This document shows positions 32,247 to 44,225 of a stretch of 64,000 nucleotides of DNA, in pieces. The notes under the pieces were generated by a model. It searched no databases and was not told the DNA's origin. It saw only the letters and a program-made list of their open reading frames with translations. Source of the stretch: Marsupella aquatica (lineage: Eukaryota; Marchantiophyta); the NCBI GenBank assembly GCA_973895155.1, contig OZ316892.1, positions 24,738,001 through 24,802,000 on the forward strand, in the 5' to 3' direction. Positions within the stretch are counted from its first letter, which is position 1. Each line of letters begins with the position of its first letter. Position numbers and translations under genes: made by a program.

Positions 32247-34296
32247 CCTTGGTGTCAAGGCCCACTGTCTCTGCACAATTTTGTTCTCTGAGATCATATT
32301 GAGCCAAGTGCCTGGATCCGTTGCGTTTTGTCGTCGGGTGAAGTTCTAAAAGATATCTTTCTGCTGGTCCGAGGATATTGCGTCCAAGTACCAGAGCCTT
32401 GTGCGCGACCAGCTTTCTTGGAGAGTTCTATAGAAAGTGGTCTGCCACCAACAGGAGCTGTTGTGCTTAGCCATCCTGCCGATTAGTACTCCAGGAGAGT
32501 CACAGTAGATTCTTTCTCCGATCTAGATGTTCAGTGCTTCCCAGCTCGGGCTACAGCCAACCTACCTCTTTAGAGGTGCTCTTTAGGAGATGCGGATGCC
32601 GGAGCTGATGAACAAAAATTATTAAATTGGGAAATGATGCGGATACCTACTAGTAGGAAGTCTGACAACGACTTGATTTGTTCCCTCCAACCATGTTCCG
32701 TGATTGGAAGGCCTTGCAGACTTCAGAGTCCCAACACACTCTGACCTAGTGAAACGTCAAATTGGCTGAAAAAATTGGAGCCCAAGTTTTCAATGTAGAC
32801 TATATGGGTCACACCTTCTAATTGTGTGCAGAGATCAACTCGCTTTCACTTGATGTATGTGAGGTACTGGCTTGAAGTCTCTACCTATTGTCTGTAGATT
32901 CAAAGGTCTGATCTCTGAAACACGTAGCCTGAAGATATCTGCAAGCCCCTGACTGCTGGGTACCTTTCATTGCGCAAAGCTCAGGGAATTGAAATTTGTG
33001 TTGCTAAGTGTAGGATGACCAATAAACAAAGATGTGGTTGCATCCGGTAAGTGCTGAGTTCGTTCACCTAACGGAAAGGTAGATAAGTCCTGTAACTGTA
33101 GACAAACAAAAACCAGAGCAGTCTAATTGGCATTGCGGGATTCTGATCCAGGTCCTGGGAATCCGATCTGTCGACTCAGGAATGTTGTTCAGCGCTTTGT
33201 TTCATAATGGACTTTTAGAAGAGATTCATGGAACAAAGAATCGAGTGCCCAGAGTAGAGGTAAATGGGAAAGTGTTATTGTCGCACTCGTCAGACAGCAG
33301 TCACAAAAGAAAAGTGGACAAGTCCACAGCGCTACCAGCGACTAGTTCACCCGCGTGCTACGTATTTGTGAAATACAGGTAGTGAAAAGGCCCGGTCCAG
33401 CAAATATTTCCAATGTTATCAATACAAAAGGAGTCGTGCCAGAACCCTGTCAGATTGATTGTAGTACTAACGTGTCAGATTGGTTGCTGAACACCGAATC
33501 TCAGCGAGTACAGAGATCTCAAGTGCAGGAGGTGAAGTAATCGTCCTTACTATTCGGTCATTTCAACTGGGGTCCTTCAAATCGCATCAACTCGACAGGG
33601 GTTATAAAAGAGAAAGCTGTCTAGTGGCAGAGCAATGACTACTGACAGCCATGCTCAAACAGTAACGAAACTCAATCCGTGCACGTCAGTACTGGACCAG
33701 CTCAGGAGCCACGACCAGTCCGTTAGATTCCTGACAGAGTGTACAAAAAGGGAACTTGCACTTCCCATTCTCGTCATCCCTACAGTCATCTCTTCCTAAG
33801 TCCTCTTCCTAAGTCCACAGTCCATAAGTGCGACTGTACAGAAAAGGAACTTGCATTCTCGTCATCCCTACAGGCAGCTCTTCCTAAGTACAAACATTGG
33901 ATGATAGCAAGGGGTCCCGTTTTATCCTTTTGTTCCCCACCATTTTGCAGTTTTTCTTGCGGTTTTATACCTGCAGAAAGGGCTCCACTAGATGACAATT
34001 ATGTAAGTGCAAAACCCTCTATTAATGTATTGTACACTTCTGGGTCAGAGCACAAGATTCTATGTGGAACTCTTACGGATAGGTGCATACCAATTTGTGT
34101 AGAGTTCATGTTGTATTTTTTAAGATAGTTGATAGGGTATCTCAAAACAGGGCGAAGTTACAGACATATGGTCCATCCTCTAACTATGGTTACCGGACCC
34201 AGCTACAGGTCCCAGCTACACGTTTTAAAAAACGGGAGTAGGGAGCTTTGAGCCGCCCCAAAAGGCAGGCGTTAAGCCCATCTCAATTATGTTAAA
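32247..34296. other. 3' flank of COG7 and intergenic sequence
   Basis: COG7 3' untranslated region first. Short open frames at 33182-33382 and 33355-33540 are followed or preceded by plausible splice signals, but encode nothing I recognise. A duplicated short phrase (AAAAGGAACTTGCA...CTCGTCATCCCTACAG) occurs near 33745 and 33842. Confidence 0.5.
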
Positions 34297-34335
34297 CCCT
34301 TCCCTTCCCTTCCCTTCCCTTCCCTTCCCTTCCCT
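34297..34335. repeat. (CCCTT)n microsatellite
   Basis: About seven consecutive CCCTT units. Confidence 0.95.
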
Positions 34336-34887
34336 CCGGTAAGTCCTCACCCCCAACACTCCACGCTCAGCCTTTGACTTCTCATACCAAACTTCCAGGG
34401 TTTAAAATTCTCAGGAGCAAGGTAATCAAAATCGTTGACACGTAACGCATCAGTTGACAAATCACTGACGAAGAACTCTTAGTTAGCACCTCATCTCAGA
34501 TTTCTGGGTTGCCGGATTTCAACATCCCCGAATTTCAGGAATTCGACATATGACTCTCAAAGTAGGGATGTAGAGCTTGAAGGATGAACAGTCGAAGGTT
34601 TTACGAGTCTCCTACTTGAACATGACATGGAAACTTCTCGAATATGAGCAGGGAGAGAGAAAGGGACCGAAGGTCGAGGCAATCTGGGAAGACGAATCAT
34701 CCTGCTCCTTATTTGTGAGTGCAAAGGCTGAAAATGTGCACTTATCACATCCTGAAAATCACATGTAAATGCCAAGCCCTTAACTCAAGCTTTGCCTTGG
34801 TGGAAACAGCGGGTCGGCCACCTCATCATATCTTCCGATGTGATGTGTCGTAACACAATAATCATGGGTGATCCGCCCTTTCCGTAC

Positions 34888-35003
34888 TCCGAAGACAAAC
34901 AGACCAAGATGACATGTCGGACATCTATTGCTCAATAACTCGTCCTCCGAAGACAAACAGAACAAGACGATATGTCGGGCGTCTGTTGCTCAATAACACT
35001 ACC
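34888..35003. repeat. 58-bp tandem duplication
   Basis: TCCGAAGACAAACAGA.CAAGA through TTGCTCAATAAC occurs at 34888 and 34946 with several substitutions. The second copy overlaps the 3' end of the minus-strand frame at 34925-35350. Confidence 0.8.
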
Positions 35004-35350
35004 TTGAAGACGTCAAAGGAAGAATGCACGATGAAACAATGGATGCACACAAGACGAACTCCAGATGGCGCCTCATCTTCCAATTCCCGCTGATGACTCC
35101 CCCCCCCTAGAGTGCTCCCTGGTCGACCTTTTCCACTTGTGGGCAAATCCACGGCGATGATGTGCCAGACCTTTTTCATCGTTAAGTAACAGCTCCCGGC
35201 CTCGAGCATGACGGAAAGAGCAGGGATGAAGATCTCCTGCCATCGCCTATTAAAAGCGAAGTTGGAGATGAACAGGCACAACAGGGTGACCAGGGCAGCC
35301 CAGAGGAGGAGGAAACAGAGCCCAAGGTTCTTCGTCAGTTCGTCGGGATC
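34925..35350 (-). pseudogene. Possible gene fragment with one membrane helix (minus strand)
   Basis: The frame is open for about 141 codons from just after a TAA at 35351-35353, but has no ATG near its beginning, so it could only be an internal exon or remnant. Its first part contains a convincing hydrophobic helix (LGLCFLLLWAALVTLLCLF), followed by RRWQEIFIPALSVMLEAG and a polar tail. The last part overlaps a tandem duplication. I do not recognise it and chance is possible. Confidence 0.25.
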
Positions 35351-35729
35351 TTACACGGAGGCGATGGAGAACAGACCCAACCTATAGTCGGCCTGTGCCG
35401 ATCTTCAAGGCGATGACAGCTACTGTGCATTCTTAGAATAGTGCATTAAAAAACAGTTTCACTGGGAATAGCATTACCTTTCATGCTGCGGGGCGGATGA
35501 AGAAGCGCCGTCACCCGCGTCTTCCGCTCCGAGAATCTCGCTTTTGATCTCGGCCGGACAAGATCATTGCTACTCTGCTGCCGATCCTTCCATGGAATTT
35601 GAATCAAATCAAGAGGAGAGGAGATCTGGACTCTGGAGACTGTGGAGAGAGGAGACGGGAGGAGTCCCCACCACAACCACCACCGACCAAGTTTGGCTTT
35701 TGACAGTCGGCAGCACCGCCGTTTCTGTT

Positions 35730-35961
35730 ACCGTAGTCAGAGCCAGTTTCCATAACCACGGAGGACAATTCTCATTACCGTAGTCAGAGCCAGTTTCCAT
35801 AACCACGGAGGACGTTCTCATTACCGTAGTCAGAGCCAGTTTCCATAACCACGGAGGACATTCTCAGTACCGTAGTCAGATCCAGTTTCCATAACCACAG
35901 AGGACATTCTCATTAAGGTAGTCAACCCACTTTCCATAACCACGGAGAACGTTCTCATTAC
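35730..35961. repeat. 46-bp tandem repeat, five copies
   Basis: ACCGTAGTCAGAGCCAG then TTTCCATAACCACGGAGGAC and a TTCTCATT tail. Units begin near 35730, 35777, 35823, 35869 and 35915. Related partial units reappear at about 36284-36372. Confidence 0.92.
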
Positions 35962-35978
35962 CATAAACCCTTCGTGAA

Positions 35979-36886
35979 TTTTTTTCTTTGTATCTGTGTA
36001 CCAAGTTACGAGACATTACCCCCAGGTGAAGCCATGGAACCCCTCGGCCAGCCTGGCATGGGGATTATGAAATTTGAATGAGAAATAGGGTAACTGCAAG
36101 TGGCAGACACTGACGGATCAGACTTTTATTGTGTCAAACTGAACCAAATATTTTGTAAAAATTCACTCAGGCTTTACGCTTGGTAACTCATCCCCACTTG
36201 GGGATAATGGATGGAACCCCCTCGGGCTCAGCACCCTTTGGGATTACATCTCATTACCCCCTCTTGGGGATGGGTTACCCTACACGTAGTCAGGGCCACT
36301 TTCCATAACCACAAAGGACATTCTTATTACTCTAGTAGACCCACTTTCCATGACCATGGAGGACATTCTCATTATCTCCGCAACATAGAGATTTCCAATG
36401 GTTAAGGTGTAGGGTAACCCATACCGAGGAGGGACTAATGAGATGTGTTAAAGCATGACTTACAACTCAAGACATACAATGCTTTTACAATCAGGACAAA
36501 AACATAAAATCGCTATGGGCTACCAAAAGACGTACCCCATAAGGTGGTACGTCCCAAAAACTAAAACCTTAGCACACTGCTTAGGGGAGTACTTTGACAC
36601 GCCCTAATGGGATGTAATCCCAAAGGGCGTTGTGCCTGAGGGGGTTACAGCCGTTATCCCCAAGTGGGGATGAGATACCAAGCCTAAAGCCCGATTGAAT
36701 TTTTTGAATCATTCAGTTCAGTTTTACACAGGAAAAGTTTCATCTGTCATTGTCTAGCACTTGCACTTTACTCAGTTTTTCATTCAAATTTCAGAATCCC
36801 CAGGCTAGGCTAGCCCAGGGGTTCCGTGGCTTCACCCGAGGGTAATGTCTCATAACCTTGTACACACATACAGAGGAAAAAATCAG
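35979..36886. repeat. Large inverted repeat (arms about 280 bp, spacer about 350 bp)
   Basis: The left arm 35979-36256 is the reverse complement of 36603-36886, with scattered differences. Paired phrases include CGAGACATTACCCCCAGGTGAAGCCA with its diverged complement, GAAATTTGAATGA, and TCATCCCCACTTGGGGATAA. A third partial copy (GGGATGTAATCCC...TTATCCCCAAGTGGGGATGAG) is at about 37340-37402. The structure could be a fold-back element or two inverted copies of one repeat. Transcribed, it would form a long hairpin. Confidence 0.85.
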
Positions 36887-38907
36887 GAGACTTTATGGTG
36901 TAGGGTAACCTTTTTCATTACCTTTGTGACTTAGAGATTTCCAAGGGTTAAGGTGTATAGTAATGGTCCCTAGATGGACCATTCCCGCACATTAAGGTAG
37001 ACTGTATGTAGATACACTCTCGACCCATGTATGTGGGGAGGTATAAGCATGATGGAGAGCATGGATCATTGGTAAATGTTAAGGTAGTTTTTGTTCATGC
37101 CAAGCAACCAATGTTTTGGGTCAGACCAGAAACAAGCATACCCCATGAATGACACATTACTAGTGTGTGTGGTCTTGCTAATCCCATAAACTTATGTCCC
37201 AATCAATGCCTCAAATCATATGTGCACCATTATGCGATATAACCGATGATGAGGCAGATTTTGATTCACTCATATACTTGTGTAGTCGGCTACTCCCCTT
37301 AGCTTGTAGAATAACTAATCCCCAAGAGGGGGTATATAGTGGGATGTAATCCCTGAGGGCCGTGAGGGGTTGCAGTCAATTATCCCCAAGTGGGGATGAG
37401 TTACTTACATCCTCTCCTTGTTCCTTGCCTATATCCTCTCCCTAATGCCCTCTGTGATTTTTCCCTTTGTAATTTTAAGTGCATTCATGGAGACCAAATG
37501 CATAATTAAGCTTTGGATGAGTTCATTACAAAGATTCTCCTTTACTCTTACTAAAATTAGTAAAAATAAATATCTCTCGGGCCTTCAAGAATACTAAGGT
37601 CCTCTTCCATAACATCATGGGCAATAATAGCCCCTCAAAGTTTCGGGCTTTGTCCCCTTCCCAAAAATTAATAATAATAATAGTAGTAATAATAAATTAA
37701 AAATAGCCCCTCAAACTCCAGCTGAAGTTCTCATTTTATGGGGAACTATGGCAACACATTGCCTTGTAAACAGGTCTTTATTATATACAAAGTGAATTGT
37801 TAGCATAACCAGTTTCAAAATCTCAAGGATATCCGTGATCTTGTGACATGTGGTGGAATCTTTGATGTAGATGAAATACAGACCAGGAGAGAGGTACTTT
37901 CCTGCGGATGTCATGCTTACCAAATATGGAAGGTTGTGAAATAAGGGGCTAATTGCCAATCATTTAGAGATAAGGGCCACCATTGGGAAGCCATCCCTCA
38001 TATAATCAGTGGCTATATGCTCCATTTAGCAGTCACAGGTTCAACCATTGGAGATGCTCTTAGAGGTGTCTTGCATGTAGTTGGCCCTTACATTCAGCCA
38101 TAACCAATGGTTTGACAATGTATTACTGCAAGAGAAGTTTGTCCCTAGACCACCTCCTTAGCCAGGCTTGATGGTTTGATAAACAGAAGTCTAAGGGCAA
38201 AGTTTGGAAATGTTCCTACCATTGACATCCCCACCTTTGAAACTCAGATAAAATGCATATAGTAGGAGTAGTGATTGTCTTGGACTGCAGTTTCACATAC
38301 AAAAGTGATTGCAACACCATAGCTCTTAGAGCATTGCTAGCGGTGACTCTAAATGCCCAGCAGGTGACAACTTTGGCATCTTGGGCATTGTACTCCAAGA
38401 AAGTCATCCACATCAGGAGGCGTAGTTCAAGCCGGCCCTCGGGGGTCTCACTATATGAGGACCTCCCCATCACCAGCCACATTTTTAGGCCTCAGACCCC
38501 CTAAAATGTAAATTTTTTTTAAAAAAATGTAACCCCTATAAAGTTGGAATATTCTTATAAGTCTCAAAATTAAATTTAAAAGACCCTATTGTTCTTCTGC
38601 AAAAATTCTTTCCTTATGAACAATAAAACAACCCTATCATTAGTCGCATGTGATATGTCATTTTTGTGGAAGTGAAACCCTCGAGAGCCGGCCACACTTA
38701 TCTTTCACACACCATAGCTACCTAGTTTAGGTGTGCACTAGCTCCTGCCCATGCCTCCCCAAATGCTACAAATGGTAGAGATGTATGGTCCTGATCAACC
38801 AGAAAGTTGATCAAGGCGTTTCCGGTGGGTATCCCTGTCTTTTGGGATTTATCGGCTTGGGTAGTGGAAAGGGTGGGAGTCATCTTTTGTGACTCACACC
38901 ATATGGA
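36887..38907. other. Intergenic, AT-rich in part
   Basis: A short (AAT)n-type microsatellite lies near 37668-37695 and an A/T palindrome near 38510-38530. A third copy of the inverted-repeat segment is at about 37320-37402. No supported gene. The last bases, ATGGA (38903-38907), are the left target duplication of the copia insertion. Confidence 0.5.
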
Positions 38908-39328
38908 TGTTGGGTATTTACTCTTACGTCTAGGTTAGGTATGACGTGGTTGGTACAACAACGTGGGTTGGTACAACTACGTGGTTAGGTACAACTACGT
39001 GATTAGGTACAACTATGTGGTTAGGTATAACTACGTGATTAGGTACAACTATGTGGTTAGGTACAACTAAGTTGCACACTATATCATAAGAGGCATGTGT
39101 GCTTGGAGAGGTAGAACCAAGGCTCATTGTTATGGAGCCACTTGAGAGATAGGGAGAGCTTACACTGTGGAGACTCGGTATAGCTGACGGGCTTAGAGTT
39201 CAGTAAAGCTCTCTTGTGTGTTCCCGTGGACGTAGCCTCAAGGAGGTGAACCATGTATCTCTTGTGTCGACTATTGTGCGTTGGATGGTTCATGGGCTTG
39301 CCGTTGCGATCGTCGTCTATGCTCAACA
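38908..39328 (+). repeat. 5' LTR of copia copy 2 (421 bp)
   Basis: It begins TGTTGGGTATT and ends GCTCAACA. It includes an 18-bp tandem array (38946-39070) and should hold the element promoter. It differs from the 3' LTR at about four positions. Confidence 0.95.
38946..39070 (+). promoter_or_regulatory. 18-bp tandem array with ACGTG cores in the LTR
   Basis: Seven consecutive units of the form GTGRTTAGGTACAACTAY; junctions between units give TACGTG or TATGTG. ACGTG is the core bound by plant bZIP factors. The same array is in the 3' LTR at 44264-44388. The array is absent from the LTR of copy 1. A role as an enhancer is inference. Confidence 0.6.
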
Positions 39329-39330
39329 AT

Positions 39331-39342
39331 TGGTATCAGAGC
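39331..39342 (+). other. Primer-binding site of copia copy 2
   Basis: TGGTATCAGAGC, two bases after the 5' LTR, is the standard plant copia primer site complementary to the 3' end of initiator methionine tRNA. Confidence 0.93.
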
Positions 39343-39904
39343 ATGCTTGGGAGGTGACGTGTGTTCGTGATGGGATTTCATTACGGTTTTTCCAGCGTTG
39401 AGTGTCGGTGGATTTCCCGGAGTTCCATCGCATGGAACTTGGAGTTTATGGGCTCAACGGATAGATCGGGGCAAGAGCTTTCTAACGGTGTGAAGAAATC
39501 GCTGAACGGAGCTCGTGGTGCAGAGAGATCTAAGTTTTCGTCGTTCTAGATTTTGTGAAGAAAGTTGGCAATCGACTCGGAGGGAGAAGCGTCAAGTGTT
39601 TTGACTCAACGGAGAGATTGAGGCAAGACGATTGTTTTGAGTCCGGGATTGGCTCTTTGATGCAAAGAGGAAGGCTAAGCAAAATCAATTACCTTGTTGG
39701 ACTTGGTGACGGCACCAAGTGCAATTGATCAACATTCGTTGTTGACAAGACGTGGAACTTGAAGCACGAGGATCACCGCGGCGGTTTCAGGGGCAGAGAG
39801 AGAAGCAGGAGGAAGAGCACGTGACACCGATACCATCACCGGTGCGGCGTGTGGTGGAGGAAGCAGTACTACTACCGGAGCTCACGGTAGTGCCAAAGAA
39901 GAAG
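39343..39904 (+). other. Leader of copia copy 2
   Basis: Untranslated leader between primer site and the gag ATG. The gag frame is open upstream to 39746 but without an ATG. Confidence 0.7.
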
Positions 39905-40762
39905 ATGGGGACTTTCAAGCTTGGGGGACCCAAGTATGAAGTGACAAAGTATGATGGGCGCTCTGACTACTTGCTATGGGAGAAGCAGGTGAAGGGAGTG
40001 CTCTATGCGTCAGGGATGGGCCAACTGCTGAGCCCTCGTGAAGACGATGTTGATGAGAAACAATGGGACCGCATGCAGGAGCAGGGAGTGTGGTGTGTTA
40101 CACTCTATCTCATGCCTCCCATCATCAAGCAGTTGGGTGCACATAAGGATTGCATGTCCTTGTTTGCGGAATTGCAGAGCAAGTATCACCACAAGGAGTT
40201 GTCGAACCGGCTCTACACTTCCTACAAACTCATGAGTTTCAGGATGAAGGAATCCGGTACAAAGTTGCAAGACCATGTGGATGCTTTCAACGACATGGTC
40301 GTTGACTTGGAAAACCTTGGGGAGACTTTGAATGATGAGACGAAGGCTCTACAACTTCTTAGTTCATTGCCTCCATCTTACCAGTCCCTATCACGAGTGT
40401 TGTTGCATCGTGATAGGGATACCATTTCATACAATGACGTGGTAAGTTCTCTGCTTAGTGATGATCTTCAGCAGAAGATGCACATCACATCACAGCCTTC
40501 ATCATCTGGTGTTGCCCTCAATGTTAACCGTGGGAGGGGTATGCAGCGACCAACTGGGGACCGTAGAACCCAGTTTAGATCTAAATCCAGATCTAAGTCC
40601 AAGGGTAAATCCCCTCAGAGGAGGCAGGTGACATGTTGGAAGTGCAACCAAGTTGGACACTTCAAGCGAGACTGTAAGGGAAAGGCAGCGGAAACTTCAT
40701 CGGCAAATGTGGCTAGGGCTGATGGAGAAGCTGATTTACTCAATGATGAATATGTTTTATGA
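39905..40762 (+). CDS. gag: copia copy 2 gag, open (285 codons)
   Basis: This is the Gag polyprotein forming the virus-like particle. The ATG at 39905 (MGTFKLGGPKYEV) is the first ATG in the frame and matches ATG 1579 of copy 1. The capsid-like core has KYDGRSDYLLWEKQVKG and SSLPPSYQSL. A basic Ser/Arg/Lys stretch precedes the zinc knuckle CWKCNQVGHFKRDC near 40638-40679. The frame closes at TGA 40760-40762. The protease follows in the same frame after 15 further codons, so Gag and Pol are separated only by this TGA, as in copy 1. Either it is a real terminator with readthrough or an old shared mutation. Confidence 0.9.
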   Translation: MGTFKLGGPKYEVTKYDGRSDYLLWEKQVKGVLYASGMGQLLSPREDDVDEKQWDRMQEQGVWCVTLYLMPPIIKQLGAHKDCMSLFAELQSKYHHKELSNRLYTSYKLMSFRMKESGTKLQDHVDAFNDMVVDLENLGETLNDETKALQLLSSLPPSYQSLSRVLLHRDRDTISYNDVVSSLLSDDLQQKMHITSQPSSSGVALNVNRGRGMQRPTGDRRTQFRSKSRSKSKGKSPQRRQVTCWKCNQVGHFKRDCKGKAAETSSANVARADGEADLLNDEYVL

Positions 40763-43700
40763 AGCCGGGGATATGCCCTGTGCACGTCATCTAGGAGAGC
40801 AGATGATGTGTGGATTCTTGATTGTGCTTGCTCTTTTCATATTTGTTACATTCGTGAGTTTTTCAGTTCTTACTCTATTTCAAACGGTTCAGTTCTGATG
40901 GGAAATGATCACTCCTGTCAAATTGAAGGAATTGGGTCTGTGAAGATTCAAATGTTTGATGGCGCTGTGCGCACAGTGTCCGGAGTCAGGTATGTACCTG
41001 GCATGCGTAAGAATCTGATTTCACTCGGTGTGTTGGATTCAAATGGTCATCAATGGAGCGTTATTGATGGTGAACTTCAAGTCAGGTCGGGAGAGACAGT
41101 GATTTTGAAGGGGAGTAGACAAAAGAATTTGTATGTGTTACAGGGCAATACTGTATGTGGAGAGGCCAATGTAACCAAGTCTCACGAGGAGATGACTCAA
41201 CTGTGGCATTCACGGCTAGGCCACATGAGTGAGAAGGGTTTGGCTATCTTACGAAAGAATGGACTCATTTCTGATTTGCAATCTTGTAAATTAGAGTTTT
41301 GTGAGCATTGCATTATTGGAAAGCAGCATCGTTGTGCTTTTGGTGTTGGAACTCATCGTTCCAAAACGGTTCTTGAGTACATACATAGTGACGTGTGGGG
41401 TCCATCCCCGACTCCCTCACACTCTGGAAAATTGTACTATGTATCATTTATTGATGATTACTCAAGATTTGTGTCGATTTATTTCATGACGCATAAGTCT
41501 GATGTCTTGTCCATTTTTAAGAAGTGGAAGGCCCAGGTGGAGAATCAGACTGGAAACACGATCAAGTGTTTGGATACAAGGGTGAAGAGTCTGAGGTCAG
41601 ACAACGGCGGGGAGTACACTTCAATGGAATTTGAAGAGTACTGTTCAGAACAGGGGATAACTCGCCATCTCACCACAGTTTATACTCCGTAGTAGAATGG
41701 TGTCGTTGAGAGGCTCAATCGAACACTGTTGGAGCGGTCACGGAGTATGTTGAGCCAATCAGGTTTACCACAAGAATTTTGGGCAGAAGCTGTCAATACC
41801 GCAGCTTATTTGGTAAATCTTTCTCCTTCTAGTGCTATCAATTTCAAAACGCCGTTTGAGATGCGCTATAAGCGGCAAGCAGACTATCATGGCTTGGTAG
41901 TTTTTGGAAGTGATGCATATGCTCTCACACCAAAGCAGAATAGGACCAAGTTGGATCCTACCTCCAGGAAATGTATTTTTCTTGGGTACCAGAGTGGTGT
42001 GAAAGCCTATAGGCTATGGGATCCTATTGCCTGTAAGCTCGTTGTCAGTAGGGATGTTTCCTTCAATGAATCCAGATTATTGAAGGAGGGGGAGAATACT
42101 CAGGTCTCCCGTACTGACAAAGGAAAATCTCCTATCCCGGATCTCGTTGAGGGGGAGATTGGTTATGAGGTGCATGACCGGAGAGAAGGAGTTGCTCCAA
42201 TTATGGAGCTGGTTCCTGTGCCAGAGGAACCAGAGGAGTTTGTTGATGCTGGTGAGCAGCAAGTGGATGCTGTTGAGCTTCAAATTGTACCAGCACACGC
42301 AGACCAACCGGAGTCATCGGCTAGAAGAACATCTGGTCGCACTGTACGCGCTCCACCAAGGTGTGGACAGTGGGTTGATTCATCTCAACTGCAAGAGGAT
42401 GATTTTACAGCTGATGATGAGGGTGATGCGTTAATATTGGAAGAAGGGGAACCTTCTTCATTTCATGAGGCAAGTGCTTCAAAGGAGAAGCAGAAGTGGA
42501 CTACAGCAATGTAAACGGAGATGCAGTCACTAAAGGACAACAAAACTTGGAAGCTTGTTAAGCTGCCTAAGGGTCAACAAGTGGTGGACAGCAAGTGGAT
42601 TTACAAGCTGAAGGATAATTCCATAGGAGGTGGATCGAAGGTCTACAAGGCTAGGTTGGTAGCAAAGGGATTCACACAAGAGAAAGGTGTGGATTACAAT
42701 GAGGTCTTCTCACCAGTTGCTAAGTACTCTACAATACGACTATTGTGTGTACTTGTTGTAATGTTTGGTCTGCTGCTAGATCAGATGGATGTTGTCACAG
42801 CTTTCCTCTATGGCACATTGGAAGAGGTGATCTTCATGAGACAACCGCTAGGTTTTGTGAAGAGAGGACAGGAGGAATTGGTTTGCAGATTGCTGAAATC
42901 CTTGTATGGGTTGAAGCAGTCACCAAGACAGTGGAACAAGCGGTTTGACGATTGGATTTGGTCACAAGGTTTTCACAGAAGTGTATTTGACCCTTGTGTG
43001 TATTTGAAATCGGTAAAGAATATTGTATTTGGGTTCATTGTTTTAGTACTTTATGTGGATGATATGCTAATTGCAGCCAAGGATAGGTCTGAGATTGCTA
43101 AGCTCAAGGCACTGCTTAGTGCAGAGTTTAAGATGAAGGACTTAGGGCCAGCTAAGAGGATTTTGGGTATGGAGATCACTAGGGACTTGGAGGCTGGCAA
43201 GCTATGGTTGACGCAGAGCAGTTATGCGAGGAAGGTAATTGCAAGGTTCAACATGGGGAATAGCAAGCCAGTAAGTACCCCGTTGGCTCCACACTTCAAG
43301 TTATCATCAGCGTTCTGTCCTACGGATGACACAGAGAAGGGGTTGATGTCAAAGGTTCCGTATGACAAGGCAGTGGGGAGTCTCATGTATTTGATGACTT
43401 GCACTAGACCTGATCTTGCCATGGCTATGGGCAAGGTAAGCAGGTACATGTCAAATCCAGGGAAGGTACACTGGGAAGCAGTGAAGTGGATTATCAGGTA
43501 CTTGAAGGGTACCGTGGATCATGGTCTTTTATTTGATGCGAATGCAAAGAATGCTAAATCATTGATTGGCTATGTTGATTCTGACTATGGACAAGATTTG
43601 GACCGAAGGAGATCAACAACAGGATACGTGTTCACACTTGGCGGTGGATGCATAAGTTGGAGGTCTACTTTGCAGAAGTGTATTGCTCAGTCTACTACAG

Positions 43701-44035
43701 AAGCGGAGTATGTTGCAACTGCGGAAGCAGCAAAGGAAGCGATTTGGTTGGATAGACTTATCACTGAAATGGGATTGCCACAGGGGAATGTGAAGCTCCA
43801 TTGTGATAGTCAAAGTGCGCTCCACCTTGCTATGAACCAGGTGATGGACAGCAGAATGAAGCACATTGATGTTAGGTACCATTTTATCAGGCAGGTTGTG
43901 TCTGATAATTTGTTTGAGCTAGTCAAGATTGATGGTAAACTCAACCCGGCTGACGCATTTACCAAAGTGATTCCTTTGGAGAGTTTCTCTAGACACCGTG
44001 ACGTATTGCAGGTTTTGCAATTGCATCACAAGTAG
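40763..44035 (+). pseudogene. pol: copia copy 2 pol, broken by three stop codons
   Basis: Domains in order: protease (WILDCACSFH near 40810; Cys replaces the usual Ser/Thr after the catalytic Asp, which may impair it); integrase zinc region (WHSRLGH ~41206, CKLEFCEHC ~41287); integrase core (HSDVWGP ~41386, RSDNGGEY ~41594, NGVVERLNR ~41696); reverse transcriptase with LYVDDML at ~43050; RNase H with GYVDSDYGQ (~43570), STTEAEY (~43692) and the HIDVRYHFIR tail. Stops: TAG TAG at 41690-41695, where copy 1 reads Gln-Gln, and TAA at 42512-42514, where copy 1 reads Gln. The rest is open to TAG at 44033. Confidence 0.93.
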
Positions 44036-44214
44036 AGTTTTCTTAACATTCATTGTAATTACTGATATATGCTCTTCCTCATTCCTATGTATTAGGCTAC
44101 GGCTTAGTTCTGGTTTGCTCTAGTTAGAGAGGGAAACCAATTTGGTTTTTGTCCAGAACTTCCCGCTGAGGGATCATATACATTGGCAGTATTACTCTCC
44201 CCTAGACCAGAGTC

Positions 44215-44224
44215 AAGGGGAAGA
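44215..44224 (+). other. Polypurine tract of copia copy 2
   Basis: AAGGGGAAGA immediately before the 3' LTR. Confidence 0.85.
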
Positions 44225-44225
44225 T

